Source: Aureococcus anophagefferens
Taxonomy: Eukaryota > Sar > Pelagophyceae > Pelagomonadales > Pelagomonadaceae
DNA: 64,000 bases
Direction of reading: 5' to 3'
Assembly: GCF_000186865.1 (NCBI RefSeq)
Contig: NW_008705590.1
Span: forward strand, 289,870 to 353,869
The position numbers and the translations under genes were made by a program. The notes under the pieces are model-generated. The model was not told the DNA's origin. It worked only from the letters and a program-made list of their open reading frames with translations, and made no database searches. Below, piece by piece: positions 34,876-44,431 of the stretch (positions within the stretch are counted from its first letter, which is position 1; each line of letters begins with the position of its first letter).

Positions 34876-37800
34876 ATGAGCCATGCCGTGGCGACGAACA
34901 CGATGATGCGGCTGCCCGCGAGCGAGCTCATGACCATGCGCGAGGAGTTCGAGGCCGAGGAGGACGGGCTGACGCTGGACCAGTTCGTGCGCGTCATGCT
35001 GCGGCGCGCGCGGCACACGAGCAAGCGCAAGTACGAGAAGCTCGCGCGCGCGAAGCGCATGGCGCGGCGCCACGCGCCCGCCGACGAGGAGCCGGCGCCG
35101 ACCTTCGAGAGCGACGACAGCGACGTCGACGAGAGCGACGAGGTCTACGACGCGAGAGGGGCCATCCGGCCCATGGTGGGCCTCGACGGCCGGGCGAACC
35201 TGGGCGCCGTCGACGACCTCTGCGAGCTCTTCGACCAGATCGATGTGAACGGCGACCAGCACCTCGAGTGGGAGGAGTTCACGTCGTTCGTCATCGAGCA
35301 CGGGATGGAGAAGTCGGACGACGACCGCGGCGGGCTCCACGACCGCTACCTGGAGCGCAAGGTGACCTGCGAGCCCGTGGGCTGGCGGCCCCACGGCGGC
35401 GGCGGGCCGGGGCCCTTCAAGCTCTTCCGCTGGATCCCGGAGCTGCGGCTCCTCTGCATCTGCGCGGCGGGCTGCTGGGCGCTCTTCTCGCCGTTCCCGC
35501 GCGCGGCGGCCGCGCGCGACCACGTCCGCGCGGTCTTCCAGTGCTCCCTGGCGCCGGCGGAGGAGACGTCGGCGACGGCGGAGGAGGTCGACGGGTCCCA
35601 GCTCCTGGCCCAGTCCCAGGCGCTCCTCGAGGGCGGCGGCGACGACGACGGCGACGACGCGCGCGAGCAGCCGTCCGCGTCCACGAACCCGGACGCGGCG
35701 CCGCGGTCCACGGTCAAGGACGCCGTCATCGAGTGCCTCGACGTGGTCTTCGCGCCCAAGGATGAGCTCATCATCGCGCTGTGCAGCGACCTGACGCTGC
35801 GGTTCTACCACATGTCGAGCCGCCAGTCCGTCCACGAGGAGACGGTCAACGCCAAGGGCGCGACGCGCCTCGCGCTGCCCCACACGCGCGCGGCCTGGTG
35901 GGCCGGGGCCTTGCTGGAGGGCCGCCACGTCGGCGCGCGCCTGCTCTTCCTCGCGGGGCCCCGGGCGACGGTGACGGCGCTCGCGGTGCGGCCGTTCGAC
36001 CCGCGGCCGCGGCCCGGCGCGGACCGCGACAAGGGCGAGCCCCCGGGCGTCACGCAGCTCGAGGGGCTGCACGGCCACTCCGACGTCGTCAGCGACGTCG
36101 TCGTGCTGGAGCAGCCGCGGACCATCGTCGGGCCGCCCGCGTCCGGCGGCGCGTTCGGCGCGGACGACGGCGACGTGCTGCCGCGCGAGGTCGGCCTCCT
36201 CGCGACGGCGTCCATGGACCGGACCATCAAGCTCTGGGAGCTGCCCGCCATGGTCTGCGTGTCGACGCTCGAGGGCCACAGCGCGGGCGTGCGGTCGCTG
36301 TCCTACGACCGCGCGCAGCACGTGCTCCTGAGCGCGGGCTTCGAGTTCGGCGTGCGGGCCTGGGGCGTGTCGGGCCACCAGGCCTTCCCCCTCTTCGCCC
36401 TCGAGGGCGGCCACGCGACGTCCGTGCGCTCCGTCTGCGCGGCGCCGGGCGGGTCGCGGTCCGCGGTGTCGCTCGACGACGACGGCGTCTTCGCCTGTGC
36501 CGAATTCAACCACTGGTTTGGGGGGTCCCCACCAAACTTCAGAACTCTCTATCTCGATCAAACCGAAGTCGATTCGGCCGACTTTTGGACGAATGGATTG
36601 CTCTCATCGATTTCTCGAAGCACAGCAGAAAACCTTGCGTCGAAACGGTCGCATACGCTCACATTGAAGTCGGGTTGAAGATTTGATTTCCACACAGGTC
36701 CTGGCGTGGTGGGACACGTCGCGCGACTCCGCGTCGTCGGCGTCGGACCGCCTGACGCACGCCGTCACCTTAAGCGGCGACGACTGCGCCGTCGTCGTGC
36801 CCGTGGGCTTCGGCGTCGACGTCGAGATGGCCCAGCACAAGCAGCGGGAGGCCGCGCGCGCGCGGTCGCTGGAGCTCGACAAGCTCGCGCAGCGGCGCCA
36901 GTCGCTGTTGGACGCCAAGGGCGGCGGCTCGCCGCTGCGCCCGCCGACGTCGGGCCCGCGCTTCGAGTCGGAGTCGCTGGAGACGGAGCGCGAGGCGCTG
37001 GACGCGGCGACGGCGTCCGCGGCGATCGCCTACTCGACGAACGCGATTTCGCTGGCCTGCGGCGGGAAGCGGGGCGTCTTGCGGCTCTTGGACGCGAACG
37101 ACCACCGCGACGCCGAGGCGCCGCCGACGCTCGTCGCCTATTCGCCGCTGACGCACGAGATCGTGACGGCGCACGGCGGCGCGATCAAGTGCTGGGACGT
37201 GCAGATGGGCCTCCTGAAGAAGGAGCACAGTCTGGGCGACGGGCCGCGCGCCGCGGACGTGAGCGGCCTGAGCTTCGACGCGCGCGGGCGGCGCCTGCTC
37301 GTCGCGGACCGCGCGGGCGCCGTCGGCATCCGCCGCGTCCGCGACGCCGCGCCGCTCATGTCGCTCGGCCGGCACCGCGCGGAGGTCGCGGGCCTCGTCT
37401 ACGCGCCCCAGGACCGGGTCGTCGTGACCGTGGGCTGGGACCGGTGCCTCCACGTCTACGACGGGGCAGCAAAAGAGAGCGAAATTCCCAACTTCAAAGG
37501 CTCCTTTCTCGGCCGTTTTCCACTCGTTTCGGCTGATTTTTGGACGAGCGATCATCTCTCGGAGCGGTCTCGACGCGTGGGCGCTTTTTCCGGAACGAGC
37601 GCGCGCGGAACACTCACGTTGAAGCGACGTTGAATCACCCTTGTGCTGCCCAGGTCTACGACGAACGCGAGGAGAACCCGGACGACGCGCTGCTCCGGGC
37701 CGTCGCGAACGCGCACGCGGCGGACATCACGGGCGTCGCGCTCTCGCGCGACACGGGCCTCATCGCGACGTGCGACGCGACGGGCGGCATGAAGCTCTGG

Positions 37801-39495
37801 GACTTTTTGGACCTGGGCCTCGTCGCGGAGGTGCGGGACGGCGCGGGGAAGCTGCTGCCCCAGGCGACGGCCATGGCGTTCCTCGAGCCCTACCCGCTCC
37901 TGGTGGTCTGCGACGGCGCGTCGGGCGTCCACGTCGTGCCCACGCTAAAAAACACGGCGCCCAAGGACGCGAAGACGCAGGAGCGGCGCGTCGCGCTGCG
38001 CTTCGAGAACGGCAAGTCGGCATTCGTCGACGGCGGCTTCCGGAAGGGCGCGGCGGCTAGATGCGTCGCGACGGCCGTGGACCTCGAGGGCGGCAAGGAG
38101 ATCGCCGGCGGCGTCAAGCGGGGGCGGGTGCTCGTCTACACGGGCGACTCGCGGGGCGACGTGCAGATCTTCGACATCAAGCCGCGGCTGCGGGCCATGG
38201 GCGTCGCCGTCGTGCCCGGCGGCGACGTCCGCTGGCGCAAGCCCGGCTACAACTGCCGGCGGAAGCTGCGGCGGGACCACGCCCTGTCGTCCTTCGGCGA
38301 CGAGGGCGACGCGGCGCCGCGGGCGCCGCCGAAGCGCCGCGACAGCGTGCTCGCGCCCACGGACCCGACGGAGCCGCCCGAGGAGAGCGCCGCCGAGGCC
38401 GCGAAGCGGCGGTCCAAGCCCGCGTTCTCCGAGCTCACGGAGCGGCGCTGGACGGCCCACGGCGGCGCCGTGACGTGCCTCCTGCTCGTCGAGGACCCGC
38501 CGCGCCTGCTGACGGCGTCGGCCGACGGCTCCGTGAAGTGTTGGACGGTGCGGGCGAGCCGCTCGGCGCGCTCACGTTCGGCCGCGACGAGGACGCCAAG
38601 GCCCTGCGCGTGCTCGCGGCGCCGGGCAAGCTCACGATCGGCGAGCGCATGGCCCAGACGTCGACGGGCGCCAACGCGGCGAAGATCTGGCGCTTCCTCG
38701 GGCCCAAGGACATCAAGCGCCAGCGCACGCGCGCGCGCGACCGCGCGCGCGACGTGCTGCGCGTCGTCTTCGACGAGAAGCGCGAGGAGGACCGCGCCCT
38801 CGCCGCCGAGGAGGAGCTCGCGCGGGCCAAGGAGGAGACCGCGCGCAAGGTCCGCGAGCGGACCGCGTCGTCGGCCGACGACGACGCGCCGCGCGACGAC
38901 GGCGGCGACGAGGGCGACGACGGCGCCAAGGAGGAGCGGGGCCGCGTCTTCGGCCAGCTCGCCGGCGAGGAGACCTGGGCCGTGTCCGAGTTCGACAAGA
39001 TCAAGGAGCAGGCGCGCGCGACGCGCGAGGCCGAGCGCAAGAAGGCCGAGGCCGCCAAGGGCGTCAAGAAGAGGAAAAAGAAGAAGAAGGCGCCGCCGCC
39101 GCCGAAGCGCGACGAGTCGAGCGTCGGCGGCGGCTCCCTGGAGACGCGCGAGGACGACGACGCGGAGCCCATCGTCCTCGACGACGACTCCGTCCTCGAG
39201 GCGAACGAGGCGAAGCGGAAGCAGGAGGAGCTCGTGCGGCGGGAGATCCGGAAGAATGAGCTCCAGCAGGACCCCGACGACCCGGACAACTGGGGCATCG
39301 GGTCGCGGAACCGGGAGCAGGCCATGTACGGCCACCTCTACAAGGAGCTAAAGGGCCGGAAGCGCGTCGAGACGCGGAACCGCGCGGCCGTCAAGCCGCC
39401 GGGCACGGCGGCCCACGAGCGCGCCCTCGTGCGNCAGCTCATCGAGCCCAGCGACTTTCTGAAGAAGCAGTTCGGGCCGGGGGGCAAGTACGGCG
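34876..39495 (+). CDS. EF-hand and WD-repeat protein with two introners, interrupted by an assembly gap
   Basis: Exons are 34876-36486, 36698-37453 and 37654 to the gap. The N-terminus has a degenerate EF-hand (FEAEEDGLTLDQF) and a canonical one (FDQIDVNGDQHLEWEEF). Many WD repeats follow, such as GHSDVVSDVVVL...LATASMDRTIKLWELP, LAWWD, HGGAIKCWDV and GLIATCDATGGMKLWDF. The order EF-hand then WD resembles WDR49/WDR64-type proteins, often cilium-linked. Both introners are phase 0 and GT-AG. At about 38553 the frame shifts by one base (SVKCWT to GAGEPLGALTF), with no clear intron. A charged, Lys-rich coiled region then reaches the gap; one N also occurs at 39434. The sequence after the gap probably belongs to the same gene. 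Confidence 0.8.
36487..36697 (+). mobile_element. Introner copy 4 (203-bp family), reverse orientation, mixed ends
   Basis: The element is 36495-36697. Its left end is CTGTGCCGAATTCAA (as in copy 2), while its right end is TTGATTTCCACACAG (as in copies 1, 5 and 6). The target duplication has drifted: GTCTTCGC at 36487-36494 versus GTCCTGGC at 36698-36705. The intron is GT-AG, phase 0, restoring DDDGVLAWWD. Only the downstream, exonic copy encodes protein. Confidence 0.92.
37454..37653 (+). mobile_element. Introner copy B (192-bp family)
   Basis: The element is 37462-37653, beginning CGGGGCAGCA and ending TGCTGCCCAG (inverted ends with one mismatch). The duplication GTCTACGA is at 37454-37461 and 37654-37661. 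The intron is GT-AG, phase 0, restoring CLHVYDEREE. Its body is the reverse complement of the copy at 8420. Confidence 0.93.
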
Positions 39496-39545
39496 NNNNN
39501 NNNNNNNNNNNNNNNNNNNNNNNNNNNNNNNNNNNNNNNNNNNNN
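39496..39545. other. Assembly gap (50 N)
   Basis: Fifty undetermined bases, probably a placeholder of arbitrary length, lie inside a gene. Reading frames are open on both sides, but their phase relation cannot be known. Confidence 1.
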
Positions 39546-39547
39546 CC

Positions 39548-40552
39548 CTCGGCGCGTCGCGGTCCGCGCCGGTCCTCGCCGCGCCGGAGCGCGCGCTCTT
39601 CCCCGGCCGCGACGCGGCCCTCGCGACGTCCGCGGCGCGGCAGGGCGACGCTGCGCGGCGGCTCCGCGAGGGCCGGTCCATCGCGCCGCTGTCGGACCTG
39701 CCGCCCCTCGACGGCCAGCCCGAGGTCGCGACGGGCGTCCGCGAGAAGCTCGGCCACTGGAGGGACCGCGTCGCGTCCTTCGCGCGCGCGACGGAGGAGA
39801 CGAGCCCGCGCGGCTACGTCTACCGCGTCCGCGCGCCGCTCCTCGAGCGCTCGCGGAGCGCCGCGACGCTCCGGTCCTCGGCGCGGCCGGCCAAGGGGGC
39901 GACGAAGGCGCCCCTGCCCCGCGCGGCGACGGAGGCCGTCGCCGCGCCCCTGCCGCGCCACGGCCACCGCCAGCAGTACGGGCCCTACCCCTACGCGAAC
40001 ATCGACCGCTTCGTCGGCGCCTACAAGGCCTGCGTCGCGCCGAGCCAGCGCTTCGGCGCGCCCGTGGCCGCGCGCGCGGTCCTCGACCACCCCGTCGTCG
40101 CGGACAACGACTACCTCCGCAAGCGCGGCGACGACGTCCTCGGCCGCGCGGGCGCCGCGGGCACGCTGGGCCTCCGGGGCCTGCTCCGCGGCTTCTTCCC
40201 CCTCATCAAGCCCAGCGAGCTCAGCGAGGTCGCCGACGGCTTCCTCGCGCGCAACGGCGTCGGGCCCTGGGCGCGCAAGGCCGGCGGCGGCGAGCGCGAG
40301 AACGAGCTCCGCGCCATCTTCGACCTCTTCGACGTCGACCGCGCGGGCGCCGTCGACCTCCGCGAGCTCGCCGACGCCGTCAACGAGGGGTCCAGCGCCC
40401 TCGCGGGCAACGAGGACTGGCCCGCCCTCGCCGGCGCCCTCTTCGACCACCTCGCCGCGCTCGAGCGCCGCGCGGCGCCCGGCGGCAAGGCGCGCGTGTC
40501 CTTCGACCAGTTCGCCGACATCGTCCAGAGCGCCATCTCCACGCGGGACTAA
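39548..40552 (+). CDS. C-terminal part of the EF-hand/WD gene or a separate EF-hand protein (5' end in gap)
   Basis: The open frame from the gap to a stop at 40552 encodes about 334 residues. It begins LGASRSAPVLAAPERALFPGRD. An internal segment, YANIDRFVGAYKACVAPSQRFGAP, looks conserved. EF-hand-like helices follow, with LRAIFDLFDVDRAGAVDLRELADAV as the best Ca2+-loop candidate and a second at KARVSFDQFADIV. No start codon is evident near the gap. Continuity with the upstream WD gene is likely because both are EF-hand proteins on one strand, but this is not proven. Confidence 0.65.
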   Translation, partial: LGASRSAPVLAAPERALFPGRDAALATSAARQGDAARRLREGRSIAPLSDLPPLDGQPEVATGVREKLGHWRDRVASFARATEETSPRGYVYRVRAPLLERSRSAATLRSSARPAKGATKAPLPRAATEAVAAPLPRHGHRQQYGPYPYANIDRFVGAYKACVAPSQRFGAPVAARAVLDHPVVADNDYLRKRGDDVLGRAGAAGTLGLRGLLRGFFPLIKPSELSEVADGFLARNGVGPWARKAGGGERENELRAIFDLFDVDRAGAVDLRELADAVNEGSSALAGNEDWPALAGALFDHLAALERRAAPGGKARVSFDQFADIVQSAISTRD

Positions 40553-40622
40553 CACGGGGAAGTTTGCGCGCCTGAAGCGCGCGCGGGCGAGCATGAGGCC
40601 CCGGGTATTAGCCTCGCAAAAT

Positions 40623-41200
40623 TCACGCGTACCTGCTCTCGACGGCGGCGCCCTTCGAGCACGGCTTGTATTTCGAGTCGGAGGAGCACGGCTTGTAGTC
40701 CTGGGCGAGCGCGTCGAAGCCGGCGAAGGCGCCCGCCGCGTCGAAGGTGAGCTCGTAGACGGAGTCGTAGTCGTCGCTCTTCCAATCCGGGATGGATTTC
40801 GTGGGCACGCCGAGGTCCGCCGCGAGGTATTGGATGTTTTCGTGCTCCCAGGCGACGAGGGTCACCGTCTCCGCGCGCGCGGCTTCCTTGATCGCGGCCG
40901 CGGCCGCGGCGTTGCCGCCGTTGAACTCGTGGCCGTGCGCGAAGGACACCGTCAGGTTCAGGTGCTGCGCGATGGGCTCCACCGTGAGCCAGCAGCGCTC
41001 GCACTCGGGCGGCTCGCGGTACTGGTCCGCGAAGATCTTCGTCGGCGTCGCAAAATGGTGCTTCTTCGACGTCTCGCCGTCGAAGATCTGAGGCAGCCGC
41101 CGCTCCACGTCTTCTCGCCGTGCCTGATGATGTAGACGGTATGGTTCGTGTCGGCGGCGGCGGCCAGGCACGCGCCCAGGGGCGCGAGAAGGAGGCGCAT
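40623..41200 (-). pseudogene. Histidine-phosphatase-family gene, frame-broken just after the catalytic motif
   Basis: The start MRLLLAPLGACLAAAADTN is a signal peptide. It is followed by the phosphohistidine motif VYIIRHGEKTWSGGCL. The frame then ends in nonsense, while a second frame continues PQIFDGETSKKHHFATPTKIFADQY, ERCWLTVEPIAQHL, SFAHGHEFNGGN and VTLVAWEHENIQYLA (the second catalytic His region) to the stop. The break is near 41090-41105, and roughly ten residues usually found after RHGEKTW also seem to be missing. It may be a decaying gene, an assembly deletion or an unrecognised intron. The family hydrolyses phosphomonoesters. Confidence 0.6.
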
Positions 41201-41335
41201 CGTGCCTTTGGGGCGTTCGTGAGAAGCTTTTGCCACTTCTTGGCTTGAAGCGTTCTTGAACCAAAGTTGCTGCCGAGCCTAAACTCGTGCTCCGCGGTGG
41301 GCAGCCCTCCGTCTTCGGACCTGCACGCACGCGCG

Positions 41336-43254
41336 ATGATGCTGCGCGCCGGCGCCGCCCTGCGGCCGCGCCTGGCGTGTGCGCGGTGCCTGTCGTCGCG
41401 CGAGGAGTGCCACGAGCGGCTCGCGACGACGCAGAAGGGCCACGTGAAGCCCCTGAAGACGAAGCAGAAGGGCGTCGACATCCTGCACGACCCGCTCTGG
41501 AACAAGGGCATGGCCATGGACTACCCGGAGCGGGACCGCCTCAACCTGCGGGGCCTCGTGCCGCCGCGCGTGAAGACGCTCGAGGAGCAGGCCGCGCGCG
41601 TCATGGCGCAGCTCCGGGGGGACTTCGCCGACGACGACGACGGCCGCCTGCGGAAGAACAAGTTCCTCCAGGAGCTCCACAACCGCAACGAGACGCTCTA
41701 CCACCGCGTGCTCGCGGACAACATCGCCGAGCTCGCGCCGCTCGTCTACACGCCGACCGTCGGCGCGGTCTGCGAGAACTTCGGGGCCCAATTTAGGCGC
41801 GCGAGGGGCATGTACTTCTCCGTCCAGGACCGGGGCCTCTTCTCGTCCATGGTCTGGAACTGGCCCCACGACGACGTCCACATCATCGTCGTCACCGACG
41901 GGTCGCGGATTTTGGGGCTCGGCGACCTCGGCGCGCACGGCATGGGCATCCCCATCGGGAAGCTCGCGCTCTACTGCGCGGCGGGCGGCATCGCGCCGCA
42001 CCGCGTCATGCCCGTCATGCTCGACGTCGGCACGAACAACGCCGCGCTCCTCGAGGACGACGACTACCTCGGCGTCCAGAAGCCGCGGCTCGAGGGCGAC
42101 GAGTACTTCGCCATGGTCGACGAGTTCATGTCCGCCGTCTTCGAGCGCTGGCCCGACACCGTCGTCCAGTTCGAGGACTTCGAGTCGTCGAAGGCCCAGC
42201 CGATCTTGGACAAGTACCGCCACACGCGGCGCTGCTTCAACGACGACATCCAGGGCACGGGCCAGCGTCCCGTGGCCGTGACGATTTTCGAGCGATTTCG
42301 GCTGGGAACACGATGAAGCATCGTGACCGTCGTGCTTGGTAGGCACGGGCTGCGTGACGCTCGCGGGCGTGCTCGCCGCGGGCCGCCAGGCGGGGCTCCG
42401 GCTCTCGGAGATGTCGTTCCTCTGCGCGGGCGCGGGCTCCGCGGGCCTGGGCGTCTGCCTCCAGCTCGTCGACGGCATGGTCGCGGACGGCCTGAGCCGC
42501 GAGGAGGCCATGAAGCGCTTCGTCATCTGCACGTCCGTCGGCGCCATCGGCCGCGCGGACGGCGCGCACGGCGACCCGAACGCGGCGCGCGGGCTCAGCG
42601 CGGAGCGCGAGATCTGGGTCAACGACGCCGTGAGCGACGGCGCGAGCCTCGAGGACGCCGTCCGCGAGTTCCGGCCGACGTGCCTCCTCGGCCTCGCCGC
42701 GCAGCCGGGAGGCCTCTTCACGGAGTCCCTCGTGACATCCATGCTCGCCTACACGGAGACGCCCGTCGTCATGCCCATGTCGAACCCGACGGCGAAGCAC
42801 GAGTGCACGCCGCGCCAGGCCTGGGAGTGGACGGACGGCAAGGCCATCGTCGCGACGGGGTCGCCCTTCGACCCCGTGGAGATCAACGGCAAGACGCTCA
42901 TCCCGTCGCAGTGCAACAACATGTACGTCTTCCCGGGCCTCGGGCTCGCGGCGTCCGTCGGCGGAGTGACGTCCGTGACGGACCCCATGCTCTACGCCGC
43001 CGCCGTCGCCTGCGTCGACGCGATGACGGACGAGGAGTTCGCGTCCGGCCGCACGAGTCCCGGCCATCGACCGCATCCGCGACGTCTCCCACCTCGTCGC
43101 CGTCCGCGTCATCGAGGTCGCCCTCGCGGAGGGCATGTGCACGAAGATCGCGCCCGAGGACGTCGCCGAGCCGGGCAGCCTCGCGAAGCTCGTCTCCAAG
43201 AAGATGTACGACCCCGTCTACGCGCCCCTCGTCGACCCCTCCTACGGCAACTAG
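41336..43254 (+). CDS. NAD(P)-dependent malic enzyme, probably mitochondrial (one frame break)
   Basis: The start MMLRAGAALRPRLACARCLSS is an Arg-rich mitochondrial-type presequence. Signatures are LYHRVLADNIAELAPLVYTPTVG, VVTDGSRILGLGDLGAHGMGIPIGKL, FEDF, RCFNDDIQGTGCVTLAG (across an intron), FLCAGAGSAGLG and MSNPTAKHECTP. The enzyme decarboxylates malate to pyruvate. The 88-base intron (42255-42342, GC-AG, phase 1) is flanked by a perfect 8-base repeat. Near 43057 the frame shifts by one base between EEFASGRT and VPAIDRIRDVSHLVA. The natural C-terminus then follows, ending at 43254. An assembly indel or recent mutation could explain the shift. Confidence 0.9.
42255..42342 (+). mobile_element. 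Candidate short introner-like intron in malic enzyme
   Basis: The 8-base word GCACGGGC occurs at 42255-42262 and 42343-42350, exactly bounding an 80-base insert that ends TAG. Splicing GC-AG restores DIQGTGCVTLAG. No convincing terminal inverted repeat is left and the insert is unlike the two main families. It may be a third or eroded family, or an intron with chance repeats. Confidence 0.5.
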
Positions 43255-43362
43255 GACTCGGTCGTATATGCACACTTGCGAGCGGTCCTCGCGCGCGTCG
43301 CGGGCGCGTCGGACGTCGCCATCGGATTCCTCGGCGGCGGGGCTTCGCCGCGCGTCTTCGGC

Positions 43363-43916
43363 TTACTTGAGCTTGAGCTTGACGTCGTCGTCGAGGGCGA
43401 CGCCCGTGCCGACGACGAGCACCATCATGTAGACGATCGGCGCGGGCATCTGGAAGATCGACTCGGGCGCGGAGCCCGTCCACGGGTGCGTGTACTGGAC
43501 GGCGAAGATGCAGAGGAGCCAGGCGCCGTAGATCGCGCAGACGACCTTCTTGACCTTGGCGTCGCCGTAGTACGTCGCGGCGATGGCGATGAAGCAGAGC
43601 GCGAACGCGAAGAGGCCGCAGACCGCGCAGACGTGGAAGACGATCGGGTGCCTGCGAGCGCGGGGGTCGGCCGCGGCGCGCGGCGCGAGGCCGAGACGTT
43701 CGAGCTTCGCGCGGCGCGAGTACTCCGCGCCGCGGCGAACATGGGCGGGATCTTCTTGGTGGAGAAGCTGCCGGGGGCCCCGAAGATGTCGGCCTCCGTG
43801 AGCATGCCGCCCCCGAGCGTGATGAGGCCGCCGTCATCGGCGAAAAGGTGGCTCAGCCAAGTTGGGCACATGAGGAGCGTGACGAGCGCGATCGAATAGG
43901 GGACGGCGTTCTTCAT
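43363..43916 (-). CDS. Small multi-pass membrane protein with one predicted intron
   Basis: Exon 1 starts MKNAVPYSIALVTLLMCPTWL and continues DDGGLITLGGGMLTEADIFG and KKIPPMFAAA. After a predicted 77-base GC-AG intron (43728 down to 43652), exon 2 reads HPIVFHVCAVCGLFAFALCFIAIAATYYGD, VCAIYGAWLLCIFAVQYTHPW and PAPIVYMMVLVVGTGVALDDDVKLKLK. This gives about four membrane helices in roughly 158 residues. No family was recognised. The intron is inferred from frame and hydrophobic continuity. Confidence 0.6.
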
Positions 43917-44431
43917 AATTAAGGGTACCTGCGACGCGGAGGGGCGTCCCCCGCGGCGCTGGGCGTCGGTGGGACGCGGCGCGCGAGCACGATAGGAACT
44001 GCTCAAGATCTGCTGAGGAACTGATGAGCTTCGCTGAATCTCAGTGGACAAAAAACCATCATCCTCACCGCCGTCCACCCCCCCCGCAATGCTGAACCCG
44101 AGATTGCCCGTCGACCGCACCCACGATGAAGCTCCACCTACTCGTCCTTCTCCTCGGCCGCCGTGCCACGGTGGTCCTCAACCTTAACCCGGTCTTCGCG
44201 GAGCGGCGCGGGAGGCGGACTTCCTCCAGGGGAAGAGCTCTGCGTGGATCGGCAACAACCAGGGGCCGGAGTGAAGGTTTCTTCGGAGTTGCCACTGGGC
44301 TAAGGCACGTGAGTAAGGCTCCGCGCGGGCTACGCGCCTGCAACGTAGCCTCAAGGTGGCCTTTGGCGTCGACAGTTCCGACGCTCTCACAAGGTGAGAG
44401 GCGCCGGGGAGGAGCCCAGCGCCCAGACACC
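43917..44431 (+). other. Intergenic/5' leader region, AT-richer
   Basis: This is 515 bases between two divergent genes. An in-frame ATG at 44126 (MKLHLLVLLLGRRA) would extend the ankyrin protein by 102 residues, but the composition here is unlike the coding part and the added residues are Arg-rich. It is therefore treated as promoter and 5' UTR. No RNA gene was recognised. Confidence 0.45.

Noticed and set aside
44126..44431. N-terminal extension of the ankyrin/SIM protein from the ATG at 44126
   Set aside because: It looks like a short signal peptide but is followed by Arg-rich, AT-richer sequence unlike the coding part; the ATG at 44432 has a better context. Kept as leader sequence.
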